DNA from: TMP-24 sp964600685
GTDB taxonomy: Bacteria > Pseudomonadota > Alphaproteobacteria > Rhodobacterales > Rhodobacteraceae
Length of the DNA: 31,527 bases
NCBI GenBank assembly: GCA_964600685.1
Contig: CAZRKU010000033.1
Span: 1-31,527 of the forward strand
Direction of reading: 5' to 3'
Shown here: piece after piece, positions 30,936 to 31,527 of the stretch
How the letters are laid out: every line of letters begins with the position of its first letter
Numbering within the stretch: position 1 is the first letter of the stretch
Notes under the pieces: model-generated
What the model saw: the letters and a program-made list of their open reading frames with translations, nothing else
Told to the model about the DNA's origin: nothing
Database searches by the model: none
Made by a program: the position numbers and the translations under genes

Positions 30936-31527
30936 CCGAAAAACCGATGATCGAACTGAAAGACGTTCAGAAATACTACGGCGACTATCACGCGCTGCGC
31001 GGCATCGACTGCGACATCCGCGCGGGCGAGTTCTTCTCGCTCCTCGGCCCGTCGGGCTGCGGCAAGACCACGCTCCTGCGCACCATCGCCGGGTTCGAGG
31101 ACATCACCTCGGGCGTGGTGATGATCGACGGCAAACACATGGAAGGCGTGCCCGCCAACAAGCGGCCGACCAACATGGTCTTCCAGTCCTACGCAATTTT
31201 TCCGCACCTGACGGTCGAACAGAACGTGGCCTTCGGCCTGCGCAAGGATCCCCGCACGAAGGAGGAAAAGGCGAAAGCGGTCGAGGAAGCGCTCGGCATG
31301 GTCGGCCTCAAGGGCTTCGGCAAACGCGCGGCCCATGCGCTTTCCGGCGGCCAGCGCCAGCGCGTGGCGCTCGCCCGCGCACTGATCCTGAAACCCAAGG
31401 TGCTTTTGCTCGACGAACCGCTCTCGGCGCTCGACAAGAAGATGCGCGAACATATGCAGGTCGAACTGATCAAGCTGCAACGCCAGGTCGGCATCACCTT
31501 CATCCTCGTCACCCATGACCAGGAAGA
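30932..31527 (+). CDS. ABC transporter ATP-binding protein, polyamine type (PotA-like), 5' part
   Basis: 198 codons are present and the gene runs off the window. Walker A GPSGCGKT (39-46), Q-loop VFQSYAIFPHLTV (83-95), signature LSGGQRQR (137-144), Walker B VLLLDEP (157-163), D-loop SALD and H-loop His195 are all in place; the C-terminal regulatory TOBE region is outside. It drives import through the two permeases. The start is GTG at 30932 overlapping the PotC-like stop (GTGA), with GGAGG (30921-30925) six bases before it. Whether a substrate-binding protein gene follows cannot be seen. Confidence 0.94.
   Translation, partial: MTEKPMIELKDVQKYYGDYHALRGIDCDIRAGEFFSLLGPSGCGKTTLLRTIAGFEDITSGVVMIDGKHMEGVPANKRPTNMVFQSYAIFPHLTVEQNVAFGLRKDPRTKEEKAKAVEEALGMVGLKGFGKRAAHALSGGQRQRVALARALILKPKVLLLDEPLSALDKKMREHMQVELIKLQRQVGITFILVTHDQE

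Noticed and set aside
1..31527. tRNA genes, CRISPR arrays, insertion sequences or prophage structural genes
   Set aside because: No cloverleaf T-loop signature, spaced direct repeats, transposase motif or phage structural protein was seen on either strand.

Overview
This 31.5 kb window is high-GC, densely coded chromosomal DNA from an alphaproteobacterium, almost certainly of the Rhodobacteraceae/Rhodobacterales. The evidence is a set of lineage-typical proteins (a DUF6477 protein, a DUF6456/GafA-like regulator, a PAS_5-type protein, a small DUF1127 protein, and a four-helix membrane protein usually filed as 'component of SufBCD complex'), a plant-type class II DAHP synthase, and a perfect CtrA-type box (TTAA-N7-TTAA). 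No tRNA, rRNA, CRISPR array, insertion sequence or prophage structural gene was seen. The assignment rests on family recognition by eye, not on a database search.

Layout. 1-900: 3' end of class II DAHP synthase (shikimate pathway). 977-1639 (-): PAS protein. 1791-3858 (+): tightly overlapping yicC, gmk and gamma-carbonic-anhydrase-like genes. 3865-6348 (-): membrane-anchored penicillin-acylase-family hydrolase. 6463-7335 (+): beta-hydroxyacid dehydrogenase. 7423-7977 (-): SYLF lipoprotein. 8106-9104 (-): hemB. 9234-9758 (+): small membrane protein. 9871-13332 (+): mfd, whose stop codon interlocks with that of a convergent MFS exporter (13329-14618, -) lying behind guaA (14686-16242, -). 16472-18010 (+): an MttB-superfamily methyltransferase lacking pyrrolysine. 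18058-18354 (-) and 18578-19705 (+): divergent DUF6477 and GafA-like genes around a CtrA-box promoter. 19724-20719 (-): ThiE-like and TfoX-like proteins. 20784-24210 (+): TrmJ-like methyltransferase, ctaA and an M32 carboxypeptidase. 24302-25096 (-): enoyl-CoA hydratase homologue, divergent from a PaaI-like thioesterase (25151-25579, +). 25742-26700 (+): rplM-rpsI. About 26762-27228 (-): decayed PhzF pseudogene. 27326-27538 (-): DUF1127 protein. 27648-29051 (+): MocR-type PLP regulator. 29227-end (+): polyamine-type ABC transporter (two permeases and a truncated ATPase).

Most of the window is housekeeping: aromatic amino acids, GMP/GDP supply (guaA, gmk), heme and heme A (hemB, ctaA), repair (mfd) and translation (rplM-rpsI, trmJ). 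The most interesting part is 18.35-19.7 kb. It holds a likely homologue of GafA, the activator of Rhodobacterales gene transfer agents, with a perfect CtrA box and a second imperfect one upstream. Inside the gene, a strong ribosome-binding site and ATG sit between the N-terminal DNA-binding region and the rest of the protein, the same split that exists as two genes (gafY, gafZ) in Caulobacter.

Two other non-coding patterns stand out: three copies of an intergenic hairpin element starting AAATATCC and ending in a G-run/C-run hairpin, and a cluster of ATTGT/ACAAT boxes between the DUF1127 gene and the MocR regulator.
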